Source: Cupriavidus sp. D384
Lineage (GTDB): Bacteria; Pseudomonadota; Gammaproteobacteria; Burkholderiales; Burkholderiaceae
Assembly: GCF_001652915.1 (NCBI RefSeq)
Contig: NZ_BBQI01000102.1
Coordinates: 124,001-188,000 of the forward strand
Direction of reading: 5' to 3'
DNA length: 64,000 nucleotides
Shown here one piece after another: positions 1 through 8,736 of the stretch. Positions within the stretch are counted from its first letter, which is position 1. Each line of letters starts with the position of its first letter. Made by a program: the position numbers and the translations under genes. A model generated the notes under the pieces. It searched no databases, had not been told where the DNA came from, and saw only the letters and a list, made by a program, of their open reading frames with translations.

Positions 1-831
1 CGAATTGGCGCCGGAAGACACTTGCGACTGGATCGCGGTCATCGCCTGCACCAGTTCGGGGGGCGCGATGCCCCAGCCGATGCGCCAGCCGGTCATCGCA
101 TAGGTTTTCGACGCGCCGTTGAGGATCAGTGAGCGGCCGCGCAGGTCGGGTGCCAGCGCGAGCCAATGCCGCCCAGGCGGGACAAGGCGAATCTGGTCGT
201 AGATTTCGTCGAGCAGCACCAGTACGTGCGGATGGCGACGCAGCACATCGGCCAGCGCGAGCAGTTCGTCCTCCGCGTACACCGCACCGGAAGGATTCGA
301 CGGCGAGTTCAGGATCACCCAGCGCGTGCGCGGGGTAATCGCTGCTTCCAGCGCGCTTGCGCTGAGCTTGAAGCCGCTTTGCTGGTCGCAAGGCACGATG
401 ACCGGGTTGCCGTCGTTGATGCGCACGATGTCCGGAAACGATGCCCAATAGGGCGCCGGCACAATGACCTCGTCTCCGGCGTCCAGTGTGGCCGCGAACG
501 CATTGAAGATCACCTGCTTGCCGCCGCTGCCGATGAAGACCTCGGCTGGTGCGATGCCGATGGCATGGTCGGCGGCGAAGCGCTCACCCACGGCGCGGCG
601 CAACGCCTGCGTGCCGGGCGTCGGCGTGTATCGTGTCTCGCCGCGTGCCATGGCCGCGATGGCCGCCTGCTGGATGGCGGGCGGCGTGTCGAATTCAGGT
701 TCGCCGGAGGTTAGCGTCAGGACGTTCCGGCCCTGACTGATCAGCGTGGCGGCACGCTGTCCGGCCGCCGCAATGGGGGACAGGCGGACGCGGCGGGCAC
801 GCCGGGACAGCGGGATGGTCGGTGCGGTCAT
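1..831 (-). CDS. Class I/II pyridoxal-phosphate aminotransferase (3' end outside window)
   Basis: Reading the minus strand from ATG at 831 gives at least 277 residues of an aspartate-aminotransferase-like enzyme that would move an amino group between an amino acid and a 2-oxo acid in the cytoplasm. Visible family marks are LTSGEPEFDTP near the N-terminus, YTPTPGTQALR, the substrate/cofactor stretch NSPSNPSG, LLDEIYDQIR, and the PLP-lysine motif SKTYAMTGWRIGW close to the window edge. The C-terminal third lies beyond position 1. The start overlaps the TGA of the upstream solute-binding gene (ATGA), so the two are probably translationally coupled. Substrate cannot be told from sequence; the neighbouring binding proteins suggest an imported amino acid or amino-acid-like compound. 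Confidence 0.9.
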   Translation of the reverse strand, partial: MTAPTIPLSRRARRVRLSPIAAAGQRAATLISQGRNVLTLTSGEPEFDTPPAIQQAAIAAMARGETRYTPTPGTQALRRAVGERFAADHAIGIAPAEVFIGSGGKQVIFNAFAATLDAGDEVIVPAPYWASFPDIVRINDGNPVIVPCDQQSGFKLSASALEAAITPRTRWVILNSPSNPSGAVYAEDELLALADVLRRHPHVLVLLDEIYDQIRLVPPGRHWLALAPDLRGRSLILNGASKTYAMTGWRIGWGIAPPELVQAMTAIQSQVSSGANS

Positions 832-1706
832 GACTTGCGGCCTTCCGTGAAGACCGCGAAGTCCTGCGGCGCTACATCGAACTTGCCCTGACGGGCGCGA
901 TCGTGTGCCGGTTGGATATACGCGCCGTCCGGCACGCCAGACTTACGGGCCTGGCCAAGCAGGAAGCCGGTGCGGTGCCAGTCGCGGATGGCCTTGTCGA
1001 CGAACGCCACGGTGTCCTGCTCGCCGCGACGCGTCCAAACCACCGTTGGCGACGGGATCAACTGGTCTTCGGTGGCCAGCGTAAACGCGGTCCACTCGGT
1101 GCGGTTGGGGCCATTCAGCGTCTGGTACAACGCCGGCTGGATATGCACGGATGCCGCGCAAGTGCCGCCCTTGAGTGCCAGCAGCGACTCCGGAATGCCG
1201 CGCAGACCCTTGACGATGGCGCCGTACTGCTCGGCCAGCGGTCTGGCGAAATTGCTGCCCTGGGATACGCAGGCCACCTTGCCACGCAGGTCTTCCCAGC
1301 GCTTGATGCCGCTCTGCTTCGACACCATGGCAGCACCGCCGACCAGGTCGTAAGGCGTGGGGGCGAAGCTCAGGATCTCGCTGCGCTCCTGCGTCCACTG
1401 GATGTTCGCCACCAGCAGGTCGACCTTGCCCGCCTGCAGGAACTGCACACGCGTGGAAGCCGTCACCGGCACGGTTTCCAGTTGCACGCCCAGACGGCGT
1501 GCCAGATCGGCCGCCAGTTCCGTCTGGTAGCCGCCAGTCTTGCCGGTAGCGGTATCGAGGATGCCGAACGGCGGGCTGGGGCCATCGATGCCAACCGACA
1601 GCTTGCCGCGCTGGCGGATCTTGTCGAGCGTGGCGTCGGCCCAGGCGGCATGGGCCGTGGCGAACCCGGCCAGCAGCAGGGCGGTCGATACGAGGGACTT
1701 GTTCAT
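828..1706 (-). CDS. Family 3 extracellular solute-binding protein (amino-acid type)
   Basis: This 292-residue periplasmic binding protein has a classical signal peptide ending near HAAWA, followed by ATLDKIRQRGKLSVGI, the usual opening of family 3 (amino-acid-binding) proteins. Further family marks are GYQTELAADLARRLGV, FLQAGKVDLLVANI and WEDLRGKVACVSQGS. It would capture a small polar ligand for an ABC importer. The gene follows a close relative by 13 nt and overlaps the aminotransferase by 4 nt, so the three probably form one operon. No permease or ATPase gene is present nearby, so it must use transporter parts encoded elsewhere or act as a sensor. Confidence 0.88.
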   Translation of the reverse strand: MNKSLVSTALLLAGFATAHAAWADATLDKIRQRGKLSVGIDGPSPPFGILDTATGKTGGYQTELAADLARRLGVQLETVPVTASTRVQFLQAGKVDLLVANIQWTQERSEILSFAPTPYDLVGGAAMVSKQSGIKRWEDLRGKVACVSQGSNFARPLAEQYGAIVKGLRGIPESLLALKGGTCAASVHIQPALYQTLNGPNRTEWTAFTLATEDQLIPSPTVVWTRRGEQDTVAFVDKAIRDWHRTGFLLGQARKSGVPDGAYIQPAHDRARQGKFDVAPQDFAVFTEGRKS

Positions 1707-1719
1707 CGCGTGCCTGCCC

Positions 1720-2544
1720 TCAGCCCTTGAATCTTGCCTGCAGTTCGGGCAGCACCGGCTGTGGCGGCGTGATGCCCAGCCGCTTTTCGGTGCCGATCAA
1801 CCACCCGGTGCGATGCCATTCCTGCACCACCTTGTCCACGGCGGCGACGGTGTCGGTCTCACCCTTGCGCGCCCAGACCACCGACGGCGCCGGCAGGATC
1901 TCGGTCGCAATCGGTGCGGCATAGCCGGCCCACTCGGTATTGGAGCGCAGCAGCGGATGGATCAACGTGGCGTCATGCACGGCCGCCACGCATTGGCCGC
2001 CGCGCAATGCCAGCAGGGATTCGGATGCCGTCTTGAAGCCACGCACCTGCGCGGCATACTGCTCCTGCAGCGGCTTCACGAAGCTGCTGCCCTGCGACGC
2101 GCAGACGGTCTTGCCGCGCAGGTCTTCCCACTGATGGATGCCGCTGGTCTTGAGCACTGCAGCGGTGCCGCCGACGCGGTAGAACGGCGTGGGCGCGTAG
2201 GACAACAGTTCGCCACGATCCGGGTTGTATTCCATCGAGGCAATCAGCAGGTCGACCTTGCCAGCCTGCAGAAACTGCACACGGTTGGACGGATTGACCT
2301 GTACGAGTTCAGCTTCCACCCCGAGGCGTTTGGCCAGGTCACGGGCGAGTTCGGGGTTCCAGCCGACCAGTTGCTGGGTGGCCGGATCGATCGATCCAAA
2401 TGGTCCTCCGTTGACCAGCACGCCGATGGCAACCTTGCCGCGCTGCTTGATCTTGTCGAGCGTGGCGTCAGCGCGTGCCGGCTGGGTGGCGAGGAGAGTC
2501 AGTGCGAGCGCGGCAACGGCGCGCAGGGTGTAGGCGGATGTCAT
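1720..2544 (-). CDS. Family 3 extracellular solute-binding protein (tandem paralogue)
   Basis: A 274-residue secreted binding protein with signal peptide ending at TQPARA and mature start DATLDKIKQRGKVAIGV. It shares the whole domain plan and many blocks with the next gene (FLQAGKVDLLIAS, WEDLRGKTVCASQGSS, ESLLALRGGQC), so the pair is a tandem duplication that has diverged. Differences such as VNGGPFGSIDP against IDGPSPPFGILD lie in the expected ligand-binding face, which suggests related but distinct ligands. It is the first binding protein of the probable operon leading to the aminotransferase. Confidence 0.88.
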   Translation of the reverse strand: MTSAYTLRAVAALALTLLATQPARADATLDKIKQRGKVAIGVLVNGGPFGSIDPATQQLVGWNPELARDLAKRLGVEAELVQVNPSNRVQFLQAGKVDLLIASMEYNPDRGELLSYAPTPFYRVGGTAAVLKTSGIHQWEDLRGKTVCASQGSSFVKPLQEQYAAQVRGFKTASESLLALRGGQCVAAVHDATLIHPLLRSNTEWAGYAAPIATEILPAPSVVWARKGETDTVAAVDKVVQEWHRTGWLIGTEKRLGITPPQPVLPELQARFKG

Positions 2545-2641
2545 GGGGCAGGTGAAGTTGGCGCCAGGCAGCCGGTGCCCGAAAAGGCATCGCCGGACGG
2601 CAAGGGCAGGTTTGTTGTGGAAAGATTGGGAGGCGCTGCAG

Positions 2642-3637
2642 CTAGTTCAGCTTGATGCCCGCCGAGGCGATCACCGCCGCGTAACGCGGCAGGTCTTTCG
2701 ATAGCGTGTCGTCGAGTGCCTGCGCCGAAGACGCCACCACGACAAAGCCGGCTTCTTCAAGTTGCTGCCGGGTGCCCGGCTGCGCCAGCACGGCCATGGC
2801 ATCGCGGTTGATACGCTCGACCACGTCCGTTGGCGTACCGGACGGGGCCAGCAGGCCCTGCCAGCTTTCGACGGCGAAGCCGGGTGCGCCGGCCTCGGCC
2901 ATGGTGGGCACTTGCGGCAGCGCCTTCGAACGATAGGGCGTGGTCACAGCGAGTGCGGTCAGGCGTCCGTTGCGCACATAGTCGGTGACTGCAGCCAGCG
3001 TGATCAGCGTGCCATCGATATGGCCGCCCAGCAGGTCGAGCGTGGCGGGGCCACCGCCGGGATAAGGAATGTAGTTGACCTCGATGCCGAGCTGGCGCGA
3101 CAGCATTTCATGCGCGACATGGGCGATACCGCCATTGCCCGGCAGTCCCAGCGCGAGCTCGCCTGGTTTGCGCCTTGTCAGGGCCAGGTATTCGCCAAAG
3201 GTCTTCACGCCCAGATCGGGCCGGACCACCAGCACCTGGGGACTCACCACGGCCTTGATCACCCCACGGAATGCATGGCGCGTATCGTAGGGCAGCCGCT
3301 TGAACAGCGACGCGTTCAGCGTCACACCTTCGCCGCCCAGCAGCAGCGTATAGCCATCCGGCGTGGCGCGGGCCACCTGGCCTGCGCCAATCGTGCCGCT
3401 GGCGCCCGACACGTTCTCGACTACCACGCTTTGATGCCACCGCTCGCTGAGCTTCTGAGCCAGCGTGCGGGCCAGTTTGTCCGCGCTGCCGCCAGCGGCC
3501 ACCGGCACGATGATGCGCACGGTCCTGTTCGGGAATCCATCGACCGGCGTGTTGGCGATGGACGGGGTGGCGCAGGTGGCGTAGGCAAAGGCCGCCAGTG
3601 CGAGTTTCAACGAGTCAAGCAGTCTGCGGCGCAGCAT
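2642..3637 (-). CDS. Bug/TctC-family tripartite tricarboxylate transporter substrate-binding protein
   Basis: This is a 331-residue periplasmic binding protein of the Bug (TctC) family, which binds carboxylates for TctA/TctB carriers or serves as an orphan sensor. After the signal peptide come the standard blocks FPNRTVRIIVPVAAGG, KLARTLAQKLSE, VVVENVSGASGTIGAGQVARATPDGYTLLLG, YIPYPGGGPATLDLLGGHIDG and WQGLLAPSGTP. The ATG at 3637 (protein start MLRRRLLDSLK) gives a normal signal peptide; an in-frame start at 3745 would add 36 unlikely residues. No TctA or TctB gene is nearby, as is usual for the expanded Bug families of Burkholderiales. Its ligand is unknown. Confidence 0.85.
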   Translation of the reverse strand: MLRRRLLDSLKLALAAFAYATCATPSIANTPVDGFPNRTVRIIVPVAAGGSADKLARTLAQKLSERWHQSVVVENVSGASGTIGAGQVARATPDGYTLLLGGEGVTLNASLFKRLPYDTRHAFRGVIKAVVSPQVLVVRPDLGVKTFGEYLALTRRKPGELALGLPGNGGIAHVAHEMLSRQLGIEVNYIPYPGGGPATLDLLGGHIDGTLITLAAVTDYVRNGRLTALAVTTPYRSKALPQVPTMAEAGAPGFAVESWQGLLAPSGTPTDVVERINRDAMAVLAQPGTRQQLEEAGFVVVASSAQALDDTLSKDLPRYAAVIASAGIKLN

Positions 3638-3784
3638 GATGGATGCAGGTATGAGTCCGGACACGCCTGCAGACACGATGTCGGCAGGAATCGCGCAATG
3701 TCCCGGATCAGTCAGCTTATGGAGTGCAGCGTCCGATACGAACAAATCTTTTCGTACTTCGATATGCGCGGCGGACTTGCGCGG

Positions 3785-3910
3785 TCAACGGGGCGGCTGG
3801 CGCTGCGAGGGTTCACTGTCTTTGCGAGGCGGGTACAGCGGATGGCGCAGTGCGGCGTAGACCAGGACCACGGCGCAGATGGCCGTGAACCAGTCGAGCA
3901 GATCGGTCAT
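3785..3910 (-). CDS. Small hypothetical membrane protein (41 aa)
   Basis: A 41-codon reading frame starts MTDLLDWFTAICAVVLVYAA and ends in a basic, proline-rich tail (PPRKDSEPSQRQPPR). The first half is one hydrophobic segment long enough to cross the membrane. A Shine-Dalgarno-like GGAGAG lies 8 nt before the ATG. It sits just upstream of the Bug-protein gene on the same strand. No known family is recognised; support is the ribosome site, the membrane-like composition and the absence of any competing gene. Confidence 0.45.
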   Translation of the reverse strand: MTDLLDWFTAICAVVLVYAALRHPLYPPRKDSEPSQRQPPR

Positions 3911-4136
3911 GGCGAGGCTCTCCGTGATTGTTGACAAGCCATGTTGTGGACCGAGACGCCCGGTACGTCAACGAAGCAATCCGACTATGCAAATCCGGTG
4001 AATGTCGCCAGCGCCCGGCGCATGTGACGCGAAGCGGGCGCGGTACATATCGTTATCGGCAATCGTTCGTTCCTGAGCGTGCACTGGCGCCCGTATGCTG
4101 CGGCGTCGTTCTCTCTCTTTCACGGACCCACCGCCG

Positions 4137-5126
4137 ATGACTACTTACCTCGACGATCAGCAGCGCATGGAACTTGCGCAGGCGGCGCGGCATTGGCTGT
4201 GGCGCACCGAGCTGCCCACGTGGATGCTGGTCGTGGCCGTGTATGGGTCCTGGTTTGGCGTGGCGACCCATGCCAGGCAGCTCGGCCTGCCGCTGGCCTG
4301 CGTACTGCTGACGCTGTGCACCACGTGGTATCTGTCGCTGCAGCACGAACTGCTGCACGGGCATCCGACGTGTCTGCCATGGCTGAATGCGCTGCTTGGC
4401 GCGGCGCCGCTGGGGGTATGGCTGCCCTATGCGCTATACCGTCGAGCGCATCTGCTGCACCATGAGGCTGAACTCACGCATCCGCACGCCGATCCTGAAA
4501 GCTACTTCCTCGACTTTGGTGCGTGGCAGTCCGCGCCGCGGGTCGTGCGTCGCCTCTATGCGGCACGCAACACGATGGCCGGACGCATCCTGATGCAGCC
4601 GGCGTTCTCCATCGCGTCGATCGTCGGCGATGCGCTCGGGCGGGTACGGTCTGGAGACTGGCGCGATCTCCCGGTGTGGGCGGCGCATCTTGCCGTGCTG
4701 ACGGTATTGCTGGCGTGGCTGCAGCAAGAATGCGGCATGCCGGCCTGGCTGATGCTGGCAGGCGTCGCGTATCCCGCGCTGTCCCTGGCGGCGATCCGGT
4801 CCTTCCAGGAACATCGCGCCACCGAAGGCGATGCGGCGCGCAGTGTTATCAACGAAGCCGGCCTGGGCTGGCGCCTGCTGTTCCTGAACAACAACTTCCA
4901 CCTTGTGCATCACGATCTTCCGGCCGTACCCTGGTTTGCACTGGGGTGGGTCTATCGGCGCCGCGCGCGCGACTACCTTGCGCGTAACGAAGGATTTTTC
5001 GTGCGAGGCTATCGCGAGTGGCTGCTGCGCTACGCCTGGCGTGCGGTGGCACCTGTCGTTCATCCACGATTCGACGGGATGCTGTCGCTTCGTGTCGAGA
5101 CATCGGGCGATCATGGCAAGGTCTGA
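4137..5126 (+). CDS. Membrane fatty-acid desaturase
   Basis: A 329-residue integral membrane di-iron desaturase. The three histidine boxes are present: HELLHGH at residues 70-76, HLLHH at 105-109 (RRAHLLHHEAELTH) and HLVHH at 255-259 (NNNFHLVHHDLP). Hydrophobic segments around residues 28-42, 52-68, 84-100 and 180-222 fit the usual four-helix membrane core. The ATG at 4137 (MTTYLDDQQR) matches the family start better than the in-frame ATG at 4095. The enzyme would introduce a double bond into an acyl chain or related lipid; the substrate is not evident. The 3' end overlaps the PhnD-like gene by 14 nt, so the two are co-expressed. Confidence 0.88.
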   Translation: MTTYLDDQQRMELAQAARHWLWRTELPTWMLVVAVYGSWFGVATHARQLGLPLACVLLTLCTTWYLSLQHELLHGHPTCLPWLNALLGAAPLGVWLPYALYRRAHLLHHEAELTHPHADPESYFLDFGAWQSAPRVVRRLYAARNTMAGRILMQPAFSIASIVGDALGRVRSGDWRDLPVWAAHLAVLTVLLAWLQQECGMPAWLMLAGVAYPALSLAAIRSFQEHRATEGDAARSVINEAGLGWRLLFLNNNFHLVHHDLPAVPWFALGWVYRRRARDYLARNEGFFVRGYREWLLRYAWRAVAPVVHPRFDGMLSLRVETSGDHGKV

Positions 5127-5940
5127 GCGCTGGGTGGCGGCGCTGCCCATGTATAACGTAGCTGCGCCGTTGCGTGAGGACTGGCTATTGTTGATTGACC
5201 GGGTAGGCCAGTTGCTGGCGCGCGCGCGGGCGCCGGTGACGCTCGCGGCGGTGGACCCCGGCGAAGGCGCCGATGCGCTGCACGCTTTCTGGCGCCGCGA
5301 CGACCTGCTGCTGTCGCAGACCTGCGGGTATCCGCTGGTGCACGGACTGGCCCCTCATGTCCGGCTGATCGGCACGCCGCGCTTTGCGGTGTCAGGCTGC
5401 CATCGGCAGACTTACCGCAGTGCGATCGTAGTGCGTGCGGACGGTGGACCCGCGACGATCGAGGCCTGCCGGGGCGCGCGAGCTGCGTGCAACGGGCCTG
5501 ACTCGCACAGCGGCATGAACGCGCTGCGTCACGTCGTTGCGCCGCTCGCCAGGGATGGGCGATTCTTCGGCGCCGTGGTGCAAACGGGTTCGCATCTCGC
5601 ATCGCTGGCGGCGGTCGGAGAAGGCCGGGCCGATGTAGCGGCTATCGATTGCGTGACCTTGGCATTTGCGTCCGAGCATCACCCGGCGCTGGTGGCGGGC
5701 ATCCGCCAGATCGGCTTGACGCGAGCCGTGCCCGGGCTGCCCTTCATTGCCTCGCGGCGCGCCCGCACTTCCCTTGTCAGGCAGGTGCGCGTTGCCTTGC
5801 GCGAGGCGTTGCGCGATGACGCTGGCCTGCGGACGCGGCTTCATATGGACGACGTCGTGCGGACGACTGCAGCGGCGTACCTGCCGATCGCCACCATGGC
5901 GCTGGACGCTCACCGGGTAGGGTACGGCAAGCTGGCTTGA
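5113..5940 (+). CDS. PhnD/SsuA/transferrin-type substrate-binding domain protein
   Basis: A 275-residue protein resembling the phosphate/phosphonate-binding PhnD group: WVAALPMYNVAAPLR at the N-terminus, LLLSQTCGYPLV, NGPDSHSGMNALRH, VQTGSHLASLAAVGEGRADVAAIDCVT and GLPFIASRR are typical blocks. There is no evident signal peptide, so it may be cytoplasmic or reach the periplasm another way. It begins inside the desaturase gene (14-nt overlap). A binding protein paired with a desaturase rather than a transporter suggests a sensing or lipid-handling role, but this is inference. No phn transport genes are nearby. Confidence 0.8.
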   Translation: MARSERWVAALPMYNVAAPLREDWLLLIDRVGQLLARARAPVTLAAVDPGEGADALHAFWRRDDLLLSQTCGYPLVHGLAPHVRLIGTPRFAVSGCHRQTYRSAIVVRADGGPATIEACRGARAACNGPDSHSGMNALRHVVAPLARDGRFFGAVVQTGSHLASLAAVGEGRADVAAIDCVTLAFASEHHPALVAGIRQIGLTRAVPGLPFIASRRARTSLVRQVRVALREALRDDAGLRTRLHMDDVVRTTAAAYLPIATMALDAHRVGYGKLA

Positions 5941-5954
5941 GGACTGGGGCGGCT

Positions 5955-7235
5955 TTATCGTCCCTGCGGAAGCGGTAGTCCGAGATGATCCCGCAGCGTG
6001 CGCCCTTCATAGTCGTGCCGGAACGTACCACGCTCTTGCAGGATCGGCACAACGTCGCGTGTGAAGTCTTCGAATCCGCCGGGAAAGTAGGCCGGCATGA
6101 TGTTGAAGCCATCGGCGGCACCGGCACGTACCCATTCGATCATGTGGTCGGCCACCTGCGCGGCAGTGCCGACCACGATCTGGTGGCCCCGCGCGCTGGC
6201 CACCAGATGATAGAGCTGGCGTAGCGTCAGGCCCCGCTCGTGCGCCAGCCGGATCAGCAGTGCGCTGCGGCTATGCACGACGACGTCGGTGGGCAAGGGC
6301 GGCAGCGGCGCGTCGAGCGCAAAGCCCGATACGTCAACGGCCAGTTGCTCGGTCAGGATGGCCAGTGCATTCGACTGGTCGGTGAACGATTGCAACTGCG
6401 CGAGCTTGTCATGCGCCTCGGCCTCGGTCGCCCCGATGATCGGCATCAGGCCCGGCATAATCAGGCAATGGCGCGGATCGCGTCCTGCGTCGGCCACCTG
6501 TTTGCGCAGGCCGGTGGCGAAGGCGAGCGCGGCGCCGATGTCCTGTTGCGCCGTGAAAACAACCTCGGCGTGACGCGCGGCCAGTTGCTGCCCCGGTCCG
6601 GAGGAACCCGCCTGGATCAGCACGGGCTGGCCTTGCTCGCTGTTTGTGACATTGAGTGGGCCCGCCACCGAGAAATGGCGCCCCTCGTGGTTCAGCGCGT
6701 GCATCTTCCCGACGTCGATATAGATGCCGCGTGCCTTGTCCTGGACATACGGCTGCGGATCCCAGGAGCGCCAAAGCCCCTTCACCACCGAAACGAACTC
6801 TTCTGCGATGGCATAGCGTTCGGCGTGCTCGGGATGGCGGCTACGGCTGAAATTCACCGATCCATCGGCAAAAGTGGTCACGATGTTCCACGCGGCACGG
6901 CCGTGCGACAGCTTGTCGACCGTCGCCAGCGTTCGTGCCAGGTTGAACGGCTCGCTATACGTGGTGGAGGCGGTCGCGGCTAACCCGACATGCGTGGTCA
7001 CCATCGACAACGCGGCCAGCATGGCCAGGGGATCGGGACGGGTGATCATCGATGGGTGGGCGTCGGCCGAGGTGAGCAACCGGTCGCCGAAGAACACCAT
7101 GTCGAACTTTGCGCGTTCGGCGGCCTGGGTCATGCGCACGACCAGGTCGATGTTTTCGGTGCCAGATTCGGCGCCCGGGTATCGCCATCCGGCCGCGTGG
7201 TGCCCGGCCGCGAGCAGGAACAATCCAAGTTTCAT
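5955..7235 (-). CDS. LLM-class flavin-dependent monooxygenase (NtaA/SnaA/DszA family)
   Basis: A 426-residue bacterial-luciferase-like monooxygenase that would use reduced FMN and oxygen on a small organic, often sulfur- or nitrogen-containing, substrate. Family blocks: MKLGLFLLAAGHHAAGWRYP, AERAKFDMVFFGDRL, HVGLAATASTTYSEPFNLAR, LSHGRAAWNIVT, QPVLIQAGSSGPGQQLAARH and VVGTAAQVADHMIEW. It ends near the convergent PhnD-like gene and lies 12 nt after the next Bug gene on the same strand, so an operon is likely. No flavin reductase gene is nearby, so FMNH2 must come from elsewhere. Substrate is unknown; sulfone or sulfonate degradation fits the SfnB genes further along. Confidence 0.9.
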   Translation of the reverse strand: MKLGLFLLAAGHHAAGWRYPGAESGTENIDLVVRMTQAAERAKFDMVFFGDRLLTSADAHPSMITRPDPLAMLAALSMVTTHVGLAATASTTYSEPFNLARTLATVDKLSHGRAAWNIVTTFADGSVNFSRSRHPEHAERYAIAEEFVSVVKGLWRSWDPQPYVQDKARGIYIDVGKMHALNHEGRHFSVAGPLNVTNSEQGQPVLIQAGSSGPGQQLAARHAEVVFTAQQDIGAALAFATGLRKQVADAGRDPRHCLIMPGLMPIIGATEAEAHDKLAQLQSFTDQSNALAILTEQLAVDVSGFALDAPLPPLPTDVVVHSRSALLIRLAHERGLTLRQLYHLVASARGHQIVVGTAAQVADHMIEWVRAGAADGFNIMPAYFPGGFEDFTRDVVPILQERGTFRHDYEGRTLRDHLGLPLPQGR

Positions 7236-7247
7236 GATGGCGTCCGC

Positions 7248-8246
7248 TCAGTTGCCTTGAACGGTGCTGTCCTTGACGACCCGTGCGGCAATCTCGTGCA
7301 CCTGGCGAATACGCTGCGCCGTCTGCTCGGGTGTCAGCGTCTGCACGTCCACCTGCACGCGGCTCAGGGCTGCCACCGTGTCAGGTTCGGCCAGGATCTC
7401 GCCGATCCACTGGCGCAGTTTCGCCAGCACCTCCGGTGGCACGTTACGTGGCGCCGTGATGAAGAACGCGCCGGCCAGCGAGTCCTCCCACCCCTTGACG
7501 CCCGCATCGCGCACGTTCGGCACATTGGGCAGGTCAGGCGAACGTGTACCGCCGAAGTAGGCCAGTGCCCGCAGCTTGCCCTGCTTGATGAACTGCGTGC
7601 TGAGCGGGTCGAACACGAGGTCGACATGGCCGGCTACCACGTCGGCCACGGCCGGCGCGCTGCCTTTATAGGGAACGTGACGGATGTCGATGCCGGTCTG
7701 CCGCTTGAGCAACTCGCCGGCCAGATGCCCCGGCGTGCCGTTGCCGGAACTGGCAAACGTGAGCTTGCCGGGGTTGGCGCGCGCATAGGAAAGCAGTTCG
7801 GGTAGCGTCCGGATCGGCAGCGAAGGGTTGATGGCAATGGTCGCCAGCGAGTTGCCGATATAGGCCACGGGCACGAGGTCGTGGAAGGGATCGAACTTCA
7901 CGGTCACCAACTGCGGTGCAATGGCCACATTGCCGATCGAGGTGTTGAGCAGGGTGTAACCGTCTGCCGGGGACGTCGCCACGAAGCCGGCGCCGAGCGT
8001 GCCGCCGGCGCCGGCCTTGTACTCAATTACCACTGGCTGCCCCGCCTTCTCGGCAAGCCGCTTGGTGATGATGCGGGCGACATTGTCATTGGTGCCGCCG
8101 GGCGTATAGGGCACCACGTAGGTGATCGGCTTGGACGGGAAGGGCTGCTGGGCCAACGCCTCCTGGGTCGCGGCGTGGAATGAGGCGATGGCGGCAGACG
8201 CGGCGATCACGGCGCGCACAGGCGCGGGGAAGACACGGAAACGCAT
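7248..8246 (-). CDS. Bug/TctC-family substrate-binding protein
   Basis: A 332-residue periplasmic carboxylate-binding-type protein with signal peptide (MRFRVFPAPVRAVIAAS, cleavage near EALAQQ) and family blocks FPSKPITYVVPYTPGGTNDN, VIEYKAGAGGTLGAGFVA, DGYTLLNTS, HVPYKGSAPAVADVVAGHVD and FITAPRNVPPEV. The ATG at 8246 is preferred because it begins a normal signal peptide; an in-frame ATG at 8282 adds a short Pro/Leu-rich leader. It sits between two flavin monooxygenase genes on the same strand, which suggests that it binds the substrate or a product of that pathway. Confidence 0.87.
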   Translation of the reverse strand: MRFRVFPAPVRAVIAASAAIASFHAATQEALAQQPFPSKPITYVVPYTPGGTNDNVARIITKRLAEKAGQPVVIEYKAGAGGTLGAGFVATSPADGYTLLNTSIGNVAIAPQLVTVKFDPFHDLVPVAYIGNSLATIAINPSLPIRTLPELLSYARANPGKLTFASSGNGTPGHLAGELLKRQTGIDIRHVPYKGSAPAVADVVAGHVDLVFDPLSTQFIKQGKLRALAYFGGTRSPDLPNVPNVRDAGVKGWEDSLAGAFFITAPRNVPPEVLAKLRQWIGEILAEPDTVAALSRVQVDVQTLTPEQTAQRIRQVHEIAARVVKDSTVQGN

Positions 8247-8337
8247 GACAATCAGCAAGGGATGGAGAGGGAGTGGATGCATGGAGGCAGACCGGTCATC
8301 GTAGGTCGATACCCGCAGTGCCGGAACTGCCGATTCG

Positions 8338-8711
8338 TCATGTCGTTAGCCGCTCCGGTGATAAGCGCCGTTGCTCGGCGTTACGGCCGCCAGTGATGAT
8401 ATGGAGCAGCAGCCGACCGCCGGTGTAGTGGTCGAGCGTGGCGAGCTTGCGGGCCGCCAGCGTGGGCGAGATAAACCCAGGAGATGTGCGAGCAGGAACT
8501 TCAGCCGTCTTGTCACGCCGGCCGCGCGGGCGGTCGTCAGGAAGTTGTCGGACCAGCCGGAATTGTGCGGCAGTAGCACGCCGTCAAAGCCAGCCGCCTC
8601 GTGCTCCATCGCGCGCTGCTCGATGTGTGCGGTGTCGAAGGCCGGCCCTTGCGCTGGAATGACTTCCGGGAACCGGCGTGGGTAAAGCGTGCCATACAGG
8701 CCAATGGGCAT
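8338..8711 (-). pseudogene. Truncated, frameshifted SsuD-like FMNH2-dependent monooxygenase remnant
   Basis: The first ~95 codons read as the N-terminus of an alkanesulfonate-monooxygenase-like enzyme (GFDGVLLPHNSGWSDNFL, RRLKFLLAH). The original frame then loses homology at about 8490, and the homologous sequence continues in another minus-strand frame (PGFISPTLAARKLATLDHYT, GGRLLLHIITGG). That frame ends at a stop at 8338, roughly one third of the way through a normal ~380-residue SsuD. The gene therefore has a frameshift and has lost its 3' two thirds. It sits inside a run of same-strand genes, 25 nt after the second LLM monooxygenase, so it was probably once part of that operon. Confidence 0.8.
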
Positions 8712-8736
8712 GGTTGGGTTACAGAGTCGGAGGATG

